Source: Elasticomyces elasticus
Lineage: Eukaryota > Ascomycota > Dothideomycetes > Mycosphaerellales > Teratosphaeriaceae
Direction of reading: 5' to 3'
NCBI GenBank assembly: GCA_035926095.1
Contig: JAVRQT010000013.1
Coordinates: forward strand, 992,001 to 1,056,000
DNA: 64,000 bases
The position numbers and the translations under genes were made by a program. Of the stretch, positions 53,662 to 63,924 are shown in pieces. The notes under the pieces were generated by a model. That model was not told the origin of the DNA. It ran no database searches and saw only the letters and a list, made by a program, of their open reading frames with translations. Each line of letters starts with the position of its first letter. Positions within the stretch are counted from its first letter, which is position 1.

Positions 53662-55952
53662 CTACGTGGCGGCTATACTCGTAGTCGAAATCGCCTCGGT
53701 ACCCACCACGTCCGGCAGCGTACTGCTGACAGACAGCACGCTCTCCGCAATAGTACTCGTAGTAATCGCTTTCGTCTCGGTGAGGTGTATTGTCTCAATC
53801 TTTCGTGGTCCCATATTGTCCAGCACCGATGGTACCACTTCTGGTTGCTTTCCCGGCACCAGTTTGCCCTTTGCATCCCTCGCTTTCCGCTCCCAACCGG
53901 TCTTGAACAGTTTGCCGAGCTGGAAGCGTGGGAAAGGATGAGCTTCGGTGTTGAAGACAACATCTGTTAATGGCAGCATGTCGTTGCTGGAGAAGAGGAG
54001 GTAGAAGTACTTCAGTGTTTCGGCCTGGAGGAGATTAGCAAACCAGTCTCGAACAAGAGTAATCGAGGCAACTCACCAGCCAGAAACTCTCCATATTATC
54101 CCTTAGTGGCGGCGGCACGGTGTTCACGTTGTTGATCGAGCTGTACCCCGACCCATCCGGAACCGCAGTATGCTTCATGAACGCCTCGAACATCGTCCAG
54201 CCCCAGTTACGATACTTCTCGTCACCAGTAATGCGCCACATGTAGAACAAGCTCTCTACCGTTTCCGGTCGTTGCAAGTTGTGCGCATCACTCGGCTTGA
54301 TGACATAGTCGTCCGTGCCAACGGGTCTCGAGTCAATGCCGGGTAGGCTCGGCAAGCGATCGAAGCTCTTCGGCGATTGAGGGCGGTTGTCAGGCGTGTA
54401 GTCATCGTACATCAACGGCGGCTCGTGGATGTTGAAGTACGTGATTTCTCCTGCCAAGCCGGTGGGCGTGATGGTGTACATGCCCCAGCACGTCTTCATC
54501 AGCTCTTCCGCAAGACGCATGTCTTCATCTTTGTGGGCGCTCCAACCTGACTGCTTGCGCGCTTGGGCGATGGGCAGGCCGCCCGTGGTCGCAAGTGCGA
54601 TGGTACCTGGCATGAAACACACCAGGTGGTCCATCTTAGGGCTGATCTCCTTGTCCAGTCCATTCGGTCTTTCGGCCAAGACGGTGAAATTGGAGGGTCG
54701 ACTGTATGTGAGCAGATGCTTCTTGACGCCCACCATGCTCTCGTTCCACATTGTCTCGTACACCTCCTCCTGTTCGCTTGTTTGGAGGTACTGCTTGATG
54801 AGATACTCGTAATAGCTGTCTCCTCTGCTGCCCAGACGGATATTGTTGCCTCGGAAGGCACCTTGATCAGCATAGATGAAAATCGGAAGAAGTCCGTCAG
54901 GCATGTCGTTGTCGTCAACCACTTTCATGACGTGCTCCGCGCGGTCCCAGTAGTGCGTCTCGCCCGTCAGCTTGGCCAGATACTTCATTTCCAGTTGCAC
55001 ACTAGTAGCTTCGGCGGTCGAAGACGCGCCGGCATCAGCGTGAGAAGGTATGCCCTTCATCGTATGTAGGTTCACGCTCGCAAGCGGCACACCCGACTGG
55101 GTCTCGAAAGCACCCATCAAACGATCCGCAAGATCCGCTGCCTTCTCAACATACATGTCGTCTCCAAGCTCGTCAGTGACAGACGCATAGACGCCCGGAA
55201 AGCTGGAGCTCAGGTAATGTGCAGAGAGCAGACCACCAAGCATACGTATGGTGGTTTCGAATGTGCTGACGTCGTGGTCCTGGTCGTACGTCAAATTGTC
55301 GTGTATCCATTTCCGCGAATGTTCCAGCTCAGTCGTGAGGTTCATCAGCATCAAGGTGTCCAATGCATCAACGATTATCCAACCCAGGCCATTGGGAACC
55401 ATCTTCTTGCCGTCCTTGGCTACTGGATGATATTCATCATCACCTGCCAAAAACGTCAGTATGCCACCATCTTCCTGAATTGTCCTCGGGGAGCCATACT
55501 CGGCACATACCCCAAGCATGCTTCTCGTAGTCATTGTAAGATACTCGAAACGCCTCCTTCACTCGTTCTGCTCGTTCATCCCAATCCACGACGCCGATAC
55601 TGCCAAACCATGAAGACTTGCTTTTCTTGACCGCCGCTACATCTGATCCACCAGTGATATACGAAAGAGGCGACAGTATGCCGAACCACCACGACAGACC
55701 TGCCAAACTCGCCAGTATCAAACCCAGCACTCTCTTCCGCCGAAACCATGGTGGCCTGCGTCCCGAAGGATACGCGTACGGCTTGTCCTTATACATTGGT
55801 AGAGAGCTCTTTCGTTCACCACCAAATATATCCCCAAGCTTCTCACCAACGCCGGCTGGTGCGTACCCATTGGCACCGAAGCGTGACTGTCCTGAGGCCT
55901 GCCAGGAATCGCCATGTCGATGTGTTGGTCCAGATGGTGGTTGATACGCCAT
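53662..55952 (-). CDS. class I alpha-1,2-mannosidase (GH47)
   Basis: Exons 55952-55511, 55443-54077 and 54024-53662 join in phase to 723 aa. A cytosolic proline-rich N-terminus is followed by one membrane segment (about residues 75-92, VLGLILASLAGLSWWFGIL), so it is a type II protein of the ER or Golgi. The catalytic domain starts at AFRVSYNDYEKHAWG. Family blocks follow: GLGWIIVDALDTLMLM, STFETTIRMLGGLLSAHYLS, RGDSYYEYLIKQYLQ, CFMPGTIALA, LQRPETVESLFYMWRITGD and SSINNVNTVP, then DNMESFWLAETLKYFYLLFS across the last intron. The enzyme trims alpha-1,2-mannose from N-glycans. The C-terminal extension after FNTEAHPFP (Ser/Thr-rich) is longer than in yeast MNS1. Confidence 0.92.
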
Positions 55953-56442
55953 GTTGGCGTTGCTTCCTGGTCACACCACGTATGCCGGTGTAACTTGTTT
56001 CCTCTCGTGGAAACACAGACTGGTGTGAGGTCTGAGACTAGCCCACAGACGTGGACGGAACAGGGGCTTTCGTTCGAACTCGTCAATCAACGCTGCCAGA
56101 TCATATGAACCAAAGGAGCGACGAAAATAATCCTACTGTACAGCAATCCGGACCTCCCTTCTTCGAACATCAAGCTTCAATTGTCACATGCCATGTATCC
56201 AAAAAGGAGGCTGCAGCCACAAGAGGGTAGATCCGCCTCCGCACGGATGATGGCGAGGTGCAGTAGCGGCGAATGCACCGCCACGTATACAACAACACCG
56301 ACCAAGAAGGCACGATCACTCACGAAGGACATCTGTCTTCACTGAAACCTGCAGCCTAAGACCTGATCGCTTTCTGTTCTTACGTTGCGTAAACATCGCA
56401 AAACAATTTCACTTTCGTAACTCTTTCCAAGGAACCGCCAAC
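55953..56442. promoter_or_regulatory. divergent upstream region, GH47 mannosidase / small membrane protein
   Basis: 490 bases between head-to-head starts without a supported ORF. Confidence 0.35.
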
Positions 56443-56801
56443 ATGCCGACCCCAATCGACAAAGCAATGAACTCCAAAGTTGGTTGACGCCAGTCGTATG
56501 GTTTATATTGGCTGACAGTGGACAGAACCTGTTTCTGGGCTTTGCTGGCCTCATCACTGCTGTTTCAGTCTGGTCTATATGGGGTGGTGACATATTCCCG
56601 CAAGCTGCGGACCCCAAGGGTGAGCCTGAGACCTGGAGCGAAGAGGACATGAAGCGATGGCTGAACTCGGTATGTCGGGAGGTCGATGATTTCGGGGGTT
56701 CACTAACGTCATGTCAGCGCAACTTGATGGCAGGCAGCACAGCAACAAGGGAGGAGCTGCTCGCCAGAGTCAAGGCGAACATGCGTGCACCAAGAGTATG
56801 A
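56443..56801 (+). CDS. conserved small single-span membrane protein, unnamed
   Basis: Exons 56443-56478, 56526-56669 and 56718-56801 join in phase 0 to 87 aa. The start MPTPIDKAMNSK leads into one hydrophobic segment (NLFLGFAGLITAVSVWSIWG, about 13-32). A short acidic stretch (DPKGEPETWSEEDMKRWLNS) and a C-terminal helix RNLMAGSTATREELLARVKA complete it. The WSEEDMKRWL / TREELLARVKANM ending resembles the helix-extension-helix shape of a small conserved Pezizomycotina family that I cannot name; membrane or mitochondrial location is plausible. The first donor (GTTGGT) is unusual but is the only in-phase choice. Confidence 0.7.
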
Positions 56802-57006
56802 GCTCGATCAAGAACGACGACCTGAGCAAGACAAGATTTGATGCTAGCGCTGAGCCTATGATACCCTGTATATGAAGAACTGCTACTGCTCAACAGTCCG
56901 AGACCATCGAGCAGCAGCTTCCTTGTCCAGAGCAAAAGCCAATCATCCAGCCAAACGTGGTCATATCCTGGGACGTGCTGCCCACTGGCATTACGTCCAG
57001 CCCTCC

Positions 57007-59685
57007 TTACGCCTCCGCACTAGCCCTCAACAGCTCCATCGACCTCTCGTACTCCTCCTGCTGGTCTCTTACAGCCTCATCGTCCTCCGCCGCCAGCCTC
57101 TCCAACCTCTCCGCTTCATCGTCCTGGAATTGCGCCTCCGCCGCCATTTCCGCGAGCTCCATTTCGTGGGCCGCTTCGATAACTCTGTCCATCTCTTCGC
57201 GCTTGCGCTTCCCAGCTTCCGCTTTCTCGAGCGCAGCTGCAGCGCGCTTCCGCTTCTCCTCAATCAGTCGGCTGGCTTCCGCCTTACGTGCGGCATGTTC
57301 GTCCAAGCGTGCTTTCTTGTTTGTTGGAGTGGAGTCGCGGGAAGCTGCAGTGAAGGCGCCAGCAGATCGCTTGCGGGAGATACTCGTGGAGGTGGTCGAC
57401 GTTGGTGCTGGCGATGGCTCGGTCGTTCTAGTTGCGGGCGTGTCTGCGCGCTCGATCTTGGGGATCTTGAATGTGTCTTCACCGCCGAGTGAAGAAGCAG
57501 CCGAGGGTTCGGTTGCGAGTTCAGTGCCCTGGCTTCCATTTGGCGGCGCGGAGACGCGGACGGCTGGCACTTTGGGTACGGCTTTGTTGGGTGAAGTCTG
57601 AGATTGCAGCTGCGGCTGAGAGCGCGAGACAACCTTCGTGGGCGTAGTCTGCGACTGGTACTGCTGCTGTGAACGCAAGGGTGATGCGTCTTGACTGTCC
57701 TTGGTCGGCTTCCTGTAGTACATGCCTGGCTTGCTATGCTTCTGGTATGCCACTCGCTTCACCAGATTGACAAACTCTGTCGCTGCTGCGCTGTTGCGCG
57801 GAACCTGCTCCTCGCTGAAAGACAACTTCAGATCGTGAAGCGCGATCCCTTGTGAGGGGATGTGCGAGAGGATCGTGTCAGGTGTGATATTGCAACGCGG
57901 AGGCGTCGTGACCTCTTCGTCACCGTCCGACTCGTTGTGAGAAGCTGTCTCCTGTGCCTGAGCCATCCCGGTGTCTCGGACAGGTGCGATATCGTTGACG
58001 TCGTCGTTGTTGTCGTTAGAATTGTGGTGAGGTGGCGACAAGTTCGGAGTGTTGATGTGCTCGGCTTCGGCTTGTGCGGCTTGTGAAGGTGCAGGTGAAG
58101 CTCGCTCCTCTTCCTTTATAAAAACTGTTTGCTCTTGCATGATTGGTGCATCCGCCGTTTGCATTTCACGAGCACCTCCCACCATTTGTGCCACCGGAGC
58201 AGCTGGTTGAGGAACGCCCCCAAGATATGCCTGAGCATCGGCGACCGCATCGTCGAGCTCATCCGGGTCCAAGTGCTGAAGTGCTTCCGGCAAATCGTCA
58301 TCAACTTGCTGCGAGGACCGTGCCACGGATGACCTCCCATGCCTCGCGTTGAAATCACTGAAAGTAGTTAGATGCTCGTCCGCTTCAATGTGCTGCGCAT
58401 ACTCGTACTCATCCTCATGCTCCATTGCGAAGACATCATCAGCGTGTTGATCTTCCTCAAAGTCACGCTCCTGCTGCTCGCGATGAAAGTCCTCAATTGC
58501 CATGCCGAAGTCATCACCAGCCAGCTGCTCCCCGGTCTCATGCTGTTGTCCGAGTGGTGATCGTATGAAGTCAGGAGGTAGGACAAGAGACTGTCCCATC
58601 AGCTTAGGTTTCTGAGCGGCAACCTTGCTCGGCGTGGAAGATGAGGGTGTATCTGGCAGCCGCTGCACTCGTGGCAATGATCGCGGAGTGCTCAGTCCGT
58701 TGTGGATCTCAGCTTCCTGGTTCGATGTAGATGGCTGCGGCGTCGTGTGTTTCACTTGTTCGGCCGGCGTAGGCGTCTTCTGTACTGCCTTCTCTGGCCC
58801 GGGCGAAGTAAACAGACTGCTTCTCGGGCCTGGTGTCGCACTCGGACTCTCCTGCTCACCCTTCCTCTTCTTCGGCCTTGCACCCTCGATTGAACCGCGG
58901 ATGAAAGTCTCCGCATCATCGGGCTCGAGTGCGTGCGAGGTGCCATCTTTCTGGATACAATCGTGCTCATCGATGGTTTCCTGGCTGCGATAGTAGAAAA
59001 TGATCTTCGCCCACGGCTTAGTGCCGAAACGAGTCTGCTCCGCGTGCCTTCTGTGCTTGAATCCTTTATGCTTCGTCAGCTCGCCTTCCATAGGCCTCAG
59101 CATGAGCTCATAATCCGAAGGAATGCCACCGTCATCGTCGTCCTTGCGACCAATGTCCGCATCATCACACGTCAGGCTCTTGTACTTGTTCGTGTACCCG
59201 TCGGCGTTGCGTTGATTGAGCGAGACGACAACCGCTAAGCTACCTATCCCGAACTCACTCGGTGCAGGGAAGGAAGCGGCCGTTTGCGAAGGAGCATTGC
59301 GCGCTTGAACGTGCAAATGACCCTCGACGAGTTTGTCGGGCGCGAAGATGCTGGTGTGACCTTTCATCTTTGGAGCGTCATAAAACGATCTGAACTCCAA
59401 CTTGCGGTTGGTGTAATGTCTGATCTCGCCATCTTTCTGGCCCTCAATCCTCCGATCGAATAGAAATGAGCCGTCCGCGAGGATGTCAAAAGAGCCGTGG
59501 AGGCAACTGCCAGTGAATGTGCCGCGGATAGTGAGTTCGTCACCCTCAGTTACGGGCACGAAGCACTGAACGATGTTCGGGTCGGTTGTGGATGGAATTG
59601 GAAGAGTGTATTCGGGGCAGGCTATGCCGTTGGCGAAGATGGTGAGGTTGAGTGACTGGTCGGTGTTGGGTCTGTGGCACTTCAT
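57007..59685 (-). CDS. large low-complexity protein with a globular N-terminus and C-terminal coiled coil, function unknown
   Basis: Intronless, 892 aa. About residues 1-240 look globular (SLNLTIFANGIACPEYTLPI, DELTIRGTFTGSCLHGSFDI, FRSFYDAP, PWAKIIFYYRSQETIDEHDC) and resemble the DUF7918-type domain of fungal proteins, which is a tentative assignment. Residues 250-760 are disordered, rich in Pro/Ser/Gln/Asp, with a KKRK basic motif (about 273) that could be a nuclear signal. The end (about 780-892) is a highly charged coiled coil (EEKRKRAAAALEKAEAGKRK, EDDEAVRDQQEEYERSMELL). No catalytic motif. Probably a nuclear scaffold; no function claimed. Confidence 0.72.
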   Translation of the reverse strand: MKCHRPNTDQSLNLTIFANGIACPEYTLPIPSTTDPNIVQCFVPVTEGDELTIRGTFTGSCLHGSFDILADGSFLFDRRIEGQKDGEIRHYTNRKLEFRSFYDAPKMKGHTSIFAPDKLVEGHLHVQARNAPSQTAASFPAPSEFGIGSLAVVVSLNQRNADGYTNKYKSLTCDDADIGRKDDDDGGIPSDYELMLRPMEGELTKHKGFKHRRHAEQTRFGTKPWAKIIFYYRSQETIDEHDCIQKDGTSHALEPDDAETFIRGSIEGARPKKRKGEQESPSATPGPRSSLFTSPGPEKAVQKTPTPAEQVKHTTPQPSTSNQEAEIHNGLSTPRSLPRVQRLPDTPSSSTPSKVAAQKPKLMGQSLVLPPDFIRSPLGQQHETGEQLAGDDFGMAIEDFHREQQERDFEEDQHADDVFAMEHEDEYEYAQHIEADEHLTTFSDFNARHGRSSVARSSQQVDDDLPEALQHLDPDELDDAVADAQAYLGGVPQPAAPVAQMVGGAREMQTADAPIMQEQTVFIKEEERASPAPSQAAQAEAEHINTPNLSPPHHNSNDNNDDVNDIAPVRDTGMAQAQETASHNESDGDEEVTTPPRCNITPDTILSHIPSQGIALHDLKLSFSEEQVPRNSAAATEFVNLVKRVAYQKHSKPGMYYRKPTKDSQDASPLRSQQQYQSQTTPTKVVSRSQPQLQSQTSPNKAVPKVPAVRVSAPPNGSQGTELATEPSAASSLGGEDTFKIPKIERADTPATRTTEPSPAPTSTTSTSISRKRSAGAFTAASRDSTPTNKKARLDEHAARKAEASRLIEEKRKRAAAALEKAEAGKRKREEMDRVIEAAHEMELAEMAAEAQFQDDEAERLERLAAEDDEAVRDQQEEYERSMELLRASAEA

Positions 59686-60028
59686 CGCGATAGTGGTGTG
59701 CTGCAGGTTGTGTTGTAAAGGTGCAAGTCGACGATAGAGGATGAGAATTATTGACTAAATGTTCGGCTAGCGCCGTGCGCAGCTTTCACATGCTTTGGTT
59801 GTTGTGGTTACTAGCGCATGTGAACTTTGGCGATGCAGACGATAAGGTCAGGTGCAGAGCTTGAGAAAGGGGAGAGATTTGCAGTGCTTGACAGTGGGTT
59901 TGACGGGTATGAGCAGTAGTAGTTTGTAATGGTCAACCTAAGAAGACACATGAAAAAACCTACACCTTCTTTCCAGCCTGATGCGCGCCATGCAAACAGC
60001 ACTGCTTAGTCGATCGAGGGACGTACGC
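59686..60028. other. intergenic region, no gene seen
   Basis: 343 bases holding the promoter of the 892-aa protein gene and the MTR2 3' end. No supported ORF. Confidence 0.4.
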
Positions 60029-60541
60029 TCAAACCACGAACCGAAAGGTCTGGCTCTGAATCAACCACTGCCTCCCGTGATCCTGCTTCCCAGTACCTGC
60101 ACCACCAGACAGCTCTGAGTTCGGCACCAGCACAAAGCTGTCGCTGAAACCTCTCAGTGGACCCTCTTTTGGCTGCCCGATTCTTATCGACCCGCTAACC
60201 TGCACGATCAAGCTCATGTTCCGCTCCACATCCTTCTTCTTCATACCCTCCGTCGGCTTGAGCGTTGGGTTCAGCACATGCACGTTCACACTCTGCGCCT
60301 CGAAGTGTGTCCGCGACATCTGCTTCTCCCACCGCTCCTGAAACGAAGCAGCATCACCGATCACCTCGCCATTGTAGGTTATGTTGGGTAACCCACGGCC
60401 GTTCTCCTGAACAATGGTAGGCACATAGAACGACTTGATGCTAGCACGGGCGCCGTCGAGTGCGGAGTAGTAGCTGTCGATAAACCGTTCTCCGGTGTCC
60501 GTCGCGAGCTTGGTGTAGTCTGTGTCTGTTAGAGCGGCCAT
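60029..60541 (-). CDS. mRNA export factor MTR2-like (NTF2 fold)
   Basis: Intronless, 170 aa from the ATG at 60541 (MAALTDTDYTKLATDTGERF). The frame continues upstream to 60694 without a good start. The NTF2-like shape is clear: an N-terminal helix ending FIDSYYSALD, a strand IKSFYVPT, and NITYNGEVIGDAASFQERWE with the typical ERWEKQM. Next come strands FEAQSVNVHVLNPTL and MSLIVQVSGSIRIGQ. The C-terminal GFSDSFVLVPN...WLIQSQTFRFV closes it. These are Mtr2 features; Mtr2 pairs with Mex67 at the nuclear pore to export mRNA. Divergent neighbour: eL38, 192 bases away. Confidence 0.85.
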   Translation of the reverse strand: MAALTDTDYTKLATDTGERFIDSYYSALDGARASIKSFYVPTIVQENGRGLPNITYNGEVIGDAASFQERWEKQMSRTHFEAQSVNVHVLNPTLKPTEGMKKKDVERNMSLIVQVSGSIRIGQPKEGPLRGFSDSFVLVPNSELSGGAGTGKQDHGRQWLIQSQTFRFVV

Positions 60542-60733
60542 GACTGGTCTTGATAGGAAGATGGTTGAGACAAGGCAGCGAGGAGGAGAAGGTGAGGTCC
60601 AGCACGAGCGGCACGGCTCTTCCCGTGAACACTTGGCGGAATTTCGAACTTGAATTGTCCGACGACAGCGAGGTGACTGTAGCGACGATAACACTTCACC
60701 ACATCCGAACTACCACCTCACTAGTCGCCCACC
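60542..60733. promoter_or_regulatory. divergent promoter, MTR2-like / eL38
   Basis: 192 bases between head-to-head starts, so both genes share it. Before the eL38 start the plus strand reads ACTTCACCACATCCGAAC, a CA-rich leader usual for ribosomal protein genes. Confidence 0.4.
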
Positions 60734-61148
60734 ATGCCTCAGGAAGTCTCAGACATCAAGTCTTTCATCGAGATCTGCCGCCGCAAGGATGCCTCCTGTA
60801 CGTTCCACCACGATCGCGACCCCACCAGAATGAGAGAAAGGATAGAGCAGGTGGCACAATGGAGCAGGCGCATGGATGGCAGAGGGAGCAGGGCTAACAG
60901 GCTATCACAGCTGCACGGATAAAGAAGAACGTCAGCCAGACCAAGTTCAAGGTCCGCTGCAAGCGTTACCTCTACACTCTCGTGCTCAAGGACAACGACA
61001 AGGCAGACAAGCTGAGGCAATCGCTGCCGCCGGGTGAGTAAAAACTGCGCACAATTTCGGGACTGGGAGGCTTACTTGGTTGGCAGGTCTGACCATCACC
61101 GAGACACCGAAGAAGAACGCCAAGGGCAAGCGCATCGCAAAGGCATAA
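60734..61148 (+). CDS. RPL38: 60S ribosomal protein eL38
   Basis: Exons 60734-60797, 60911-61033 and 61087-61148 join in phase to 82 aa. The sequence runs MPQEVSDIKSFIEICRRKDA, then ARIKKNVSQTKFKVRCKRYL, YTLVLKDNDKADKLRQSLPP and a short lysine-rich end. These blocks are diagnostic of eL38, a small cytosolic large-subunit protein. Intron 1 carries two nearby AG acceptors (after GCTAAC and 10 bases later); only the second keeps frame. The interrupted gene would not appear as one ORF. Confidence 0.94.
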
Positions 61149-61351
61149 GCGTGGCAATGGCAAACATCGAGCACGGCGTTATGGACTTGACGGCATGAGT
61201 GTGTGCGATGGACGAGGTGGAAGCTGAAGCTAGCATTGAGAGCGGCTCACTTCGAAGCGGAATACTCAACTGCATCAGCCGCGTTACTCGGATACTCGTG
61301 CGAAACCTCAAACACCAGAACAACCACCACCTTCAGCGCTCGCCTCATCAC

Positions 61352-62434
61352 TCACTGCTTCACAGCAAACTTATACATATCCGCCCGATCCAGATAAACC
61401 ACCTTATCGTCCCACCCAGCACTGCTAACAGCCTTCTTGAAGTCGTCCAACGGACTCAAGAAAGCATCATAGTCATCATAATGGATCGGAATAGTGACGT
61501 CCGGCTGAATCAACTGCATCAGCTTGATACCCTGCGTCGCATCCATCGTCACCATCAACAACGGCACACTCGGACTCGGAATCGTCGTTCCGCCGAGATG
61601 GATCAGCATCAAATCGATGTTCTGCCCGGCGTAGCGCTTCGGGATCTCTTCGAGGTCTTTGACGAAGAGCGTGTCGCCTGAGATGTAGATGCGGTACCCG
61701 GACTTGAAGTCCTCGTCTGAGGCGGAAGAGGACGGCTTGTAACCCAGCTCGATCATCCAGCCGTTGGTTGGCGGTACGGCTTTCAGCAGATCATTTGCGA
61801 GCCCCAACACGCCATCCGGGACATGTTTTCCAGGCATGCCAGTGACTTTGATTGCCGGTACCTTGCTTTCGCTACCTGCGGATGAAGTCTTGATGTCGAG
61901 CAGCATGTTCTGGAAGAAGTCCAAGTCGTACACATCCGTGAACTTGTCGTCGCCTTTTGCATCGACGAGGCATGACTTGGCGTGAGGCGTTGAGATGATG
62001 GGTAGGTCTCGCCTCAAGCTCGCCTCAACTTCTTGATCGAAGTGGTCTGCATGGTAATGACTCAACAATACCGCGTCGATCCGTGGTAACTCATGTAAGT
62101 CGATTGCTGGGTTCGTGACTCGCTTTGCGGTTACGCCGGGTCCGAGATGGACGTGGTCGCCTGCGTGGAGGAAGTTGGGATCGGTGAGAATGCGGATGCC
62201 TTCCCATTCTAGGATCGTGGTGGCTGTTCCGATGAAGTAGATGCTGGCATTTTCGTCGTTGTTGCTGCCTTTGGGGTGAACATTGGTGTGCTTGGGTTCT
62301 GGAAGCGAGGCTGCTGGTTGGGGGTGATCGCGGGTGGCTGATTTGGAGTGCGACAGGTCAAGCGTGAGATGGTATTTGATTGCTTTCTTGTCGTCCGACA
62401 TCTTGGCTGGTGTATATGGTACAGAGACGTCCAT
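61352..62434 (-). CDS. metallo-beta-lactamase-fold hydrolase (UlaG/NAPE-PLD-like)
   Basis: Intronless, 360 aa. ASIYFIGTATTILEWEGIRI and LTDPNFLHAGDHVHLGPG are the opening beta strands of the metallo-beta-lactamase fold. LLSHYHADHFD is the HxHxDH zinc motif. YRIYISGDTLFVKDL supplies the next Asp ligand and IPIHYDDYDAF the final His. The spacing resembles UlaG-type lactonases and NAPE-PLD-like hydrolases of fungi. A second ATG at 62401 (MSDDKK) is possible and would shorten it by 11 residues. The substrate is unknown. No signal peptide, so cytosolic. It converges with eL38, 203 bases between the stops. Confidence 0.86.
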   Translation of the reverse strand: MDVSVPYTPAKMSDDKKAIKYHLTLDLSHSKSATRDHPQPAASLPEPKHTNVHPKGSNNDENASIYFIGTATTILEWEGIRILTDPNFLHAGDHVHLGPGVTAKRVTNPAIDLHELPRIDAVLLSHYHADHFDQEVEASLRRDLPIISTPHAKSCLVDAKGDDKFTDVYDLDFFQNMLLDIKTSSAGSESKVPAIKVTGMPGKHVPDGVLGLANDLLKAVPPTNGWMIELGYKPSSSASDEDFKSGYRIYISGDTLFVKDLEEIPKRYAGQNIDLMLIHLGGTTIPSPSVPLLMVTMDATQGIKLMQLIQPDVTIPIHYDDYDAFLSPLDDFKKAVSSAGWDDKVVYLDRADMYKFAVKQ

Positions 62435-62880
62435 TGTTGTCTTGTACGAAACAATTTATTTGCTCGATGTTTTGCTCCTTCCTAATCTCGTAATGGAGAC
62501 GTCATCGTAGCTTGAGCTCGTGTAGACAATTCCACCTTCGACCGGGTTTGGATACAGTGATTGAGAGTCATTCTTGTCTTGTCTCATGTGTTTGGGAACT
62601 ATTGAGCGACAGTGCCAGCTTGTACCGCAATACATGTTAGTGTCTTACTAGGGCGCAGGTTGATGGCACCATTGGTGGGAGCGCCCTGTCGTGCTTGGGT
62701 ACATTATGCGGAAGGTGAACAAAGTGTTAAAACGAGGCAGCTAGTGGCGGCCGGCTTGAGTGGAAAGAGTTCCGTCGCAAGCGGCTGGAGTTTTGACATG
62801 CAAAGGAGTGCAAGTGGCAATGTCGTGAGCAAGGCCATCAATATATGTGATTCAGTAAGCCTAACGCGAGCAATGTCAAT
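62435..62880. other. intergenic region, no gene seen
   Basis: About 446 bases between two minus-strand genes. A 103-codon plus ORF here (62612-62923) has no recognisable content and overlaps the next gene. Confidence 0.4.
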
Positions 62881-63924
62881 CTACAAGCTTGAACTCTTTT
62901 CCTTCTCAAGCACTTCCACGTAATGGCCTACAACACTCTGCACCATCTCCCTGAACCCTCTCACTTTTAGCCCGAGCACGGTCGCTGTGGTGGTAGCGTC
63001 TATCAGACACCCGTTCGACGTTGCACAACTGCCCTCGTCGCTCAGCAGCCCTTTCTCGAACGCCTGCGGAAACAACTCTTTAGCAATCCCCACAGCGTCA
63101 TTCCACTCGAATCCACCCGTGTCGAGCAAGAAGGACTGGTTACCGGGCACGCTGAGGTTCAAAGCCTTCACATGCGCAAGCGCAACATCCTCGACGTGAA
63201 TCGCGGTCGACGTGCGGGGATCTGCGCTCTTGGTTCCAGTAACAAGATCGACGATGAGCTTGTTCGTGCCGGACTGAAACCCAGCGACGGTTGTGGTGAG
63301 GTCGTCACGCCCTTCAACGTAGCTCGGGTGGATGTGGATGACATCGAAGTCCGGTTTCTCGGTCTTGACGAAATTTTCAGCGGCCGTGAGCGCGGCGACC
63401 TTGGAGGCAATGTAAGCCACAATCGCCATGTTGTTGTAAGGCGCTGGAATGGCAGGACCACGGTATTCAGGGCCGAAGACTTCAGTGCTTTGCTGACCCA
63501 GCAAAAGAGGTACCGGGACCGTGGCCACGACCGAAGACGTGATGACCACGCGTTTCACGGTGTCGGTTTTCTTTGCGGCAGACAGGACGTTGAGAGTCCC
63601 TTGAACCGCAGGCTTGACGAGTGAGAGTTCGAAGTCATCGTCGGCACCAACGCTGTCGGGGATAGGAGAAGCGACGTGGACGATGTACGTGACACCGCGG
63701 ACCGCAGACTCGAAAGAACCCGGCACGGTGAAATCGGGGATGGTGACAAAGGTGAGTTGGCCAGGTTTGGCTTTCAAGGTAGGCTGTTTGCGCACGAGCT
63801 CGGCTTTGGCATCGTTGCGAACAACGGCCCGTACTGTATAGCCATGGTCGATGAGGGATCGCAAGGTAGCGAAGCCGACGTGGCCCGTAGCGCCAGTGAA
63901 CAGAACGATTTCGTCTGCTGGCAT
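62881..63924 (-). CDS. NAD(P)-dependent epimerase/reductase (extended SDR)
   Basis: Intronless, 347 aa. VLFTGATGHVGFATLRSLID is the GxxGxxG nucleotide-binding turn. GVTYIVHVASPIPDS is the central strand. VKRVVITSSVVATV carries the active-site Ser, and MAIVAYIASKVAALTA the YxxxK pair. This fits the dihydroflavonol/cinnamoyl-CoA reductase-like branch common in fungal redox metabolism. Substrate unknown. It is intact, unlike the distant relative broken by the hAT element at 49 kb. Start MPADEIV is the only ATG before the nucleotide-binding strand. Confidence 0.88.
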   Translation of the reverse strand: MPADEIVLFTGATGHVGFATLRSLIDHGYTVRAVVRNDAKAELVRKQPTLKAKPGQLTFVTIPDFTVPGSFESAVRGVTYIVHVASPIPDSVGADDDFELSLVKPAVQGTLNVLSAAKKTDTVKRVVITSSVVATVPVPLLLGQQSTEVFGPEYRGPAIPAPYNNMAIVAYIASKVAALTAAENFVKTEKPDFDVIHIHPSYVEGRDDLTTTVAGFQSGTNKLIVDLVTGTKSADPRTSTAIHVEDVALAHVKALNLSVPGNQSFLLDTGGFEWNDAVGIAKELFPQAFEKGLLSDEGSCATSNGCLIDATTTATVLGLKVRGFREMVQSVVGHYVEVLEKEKSSSL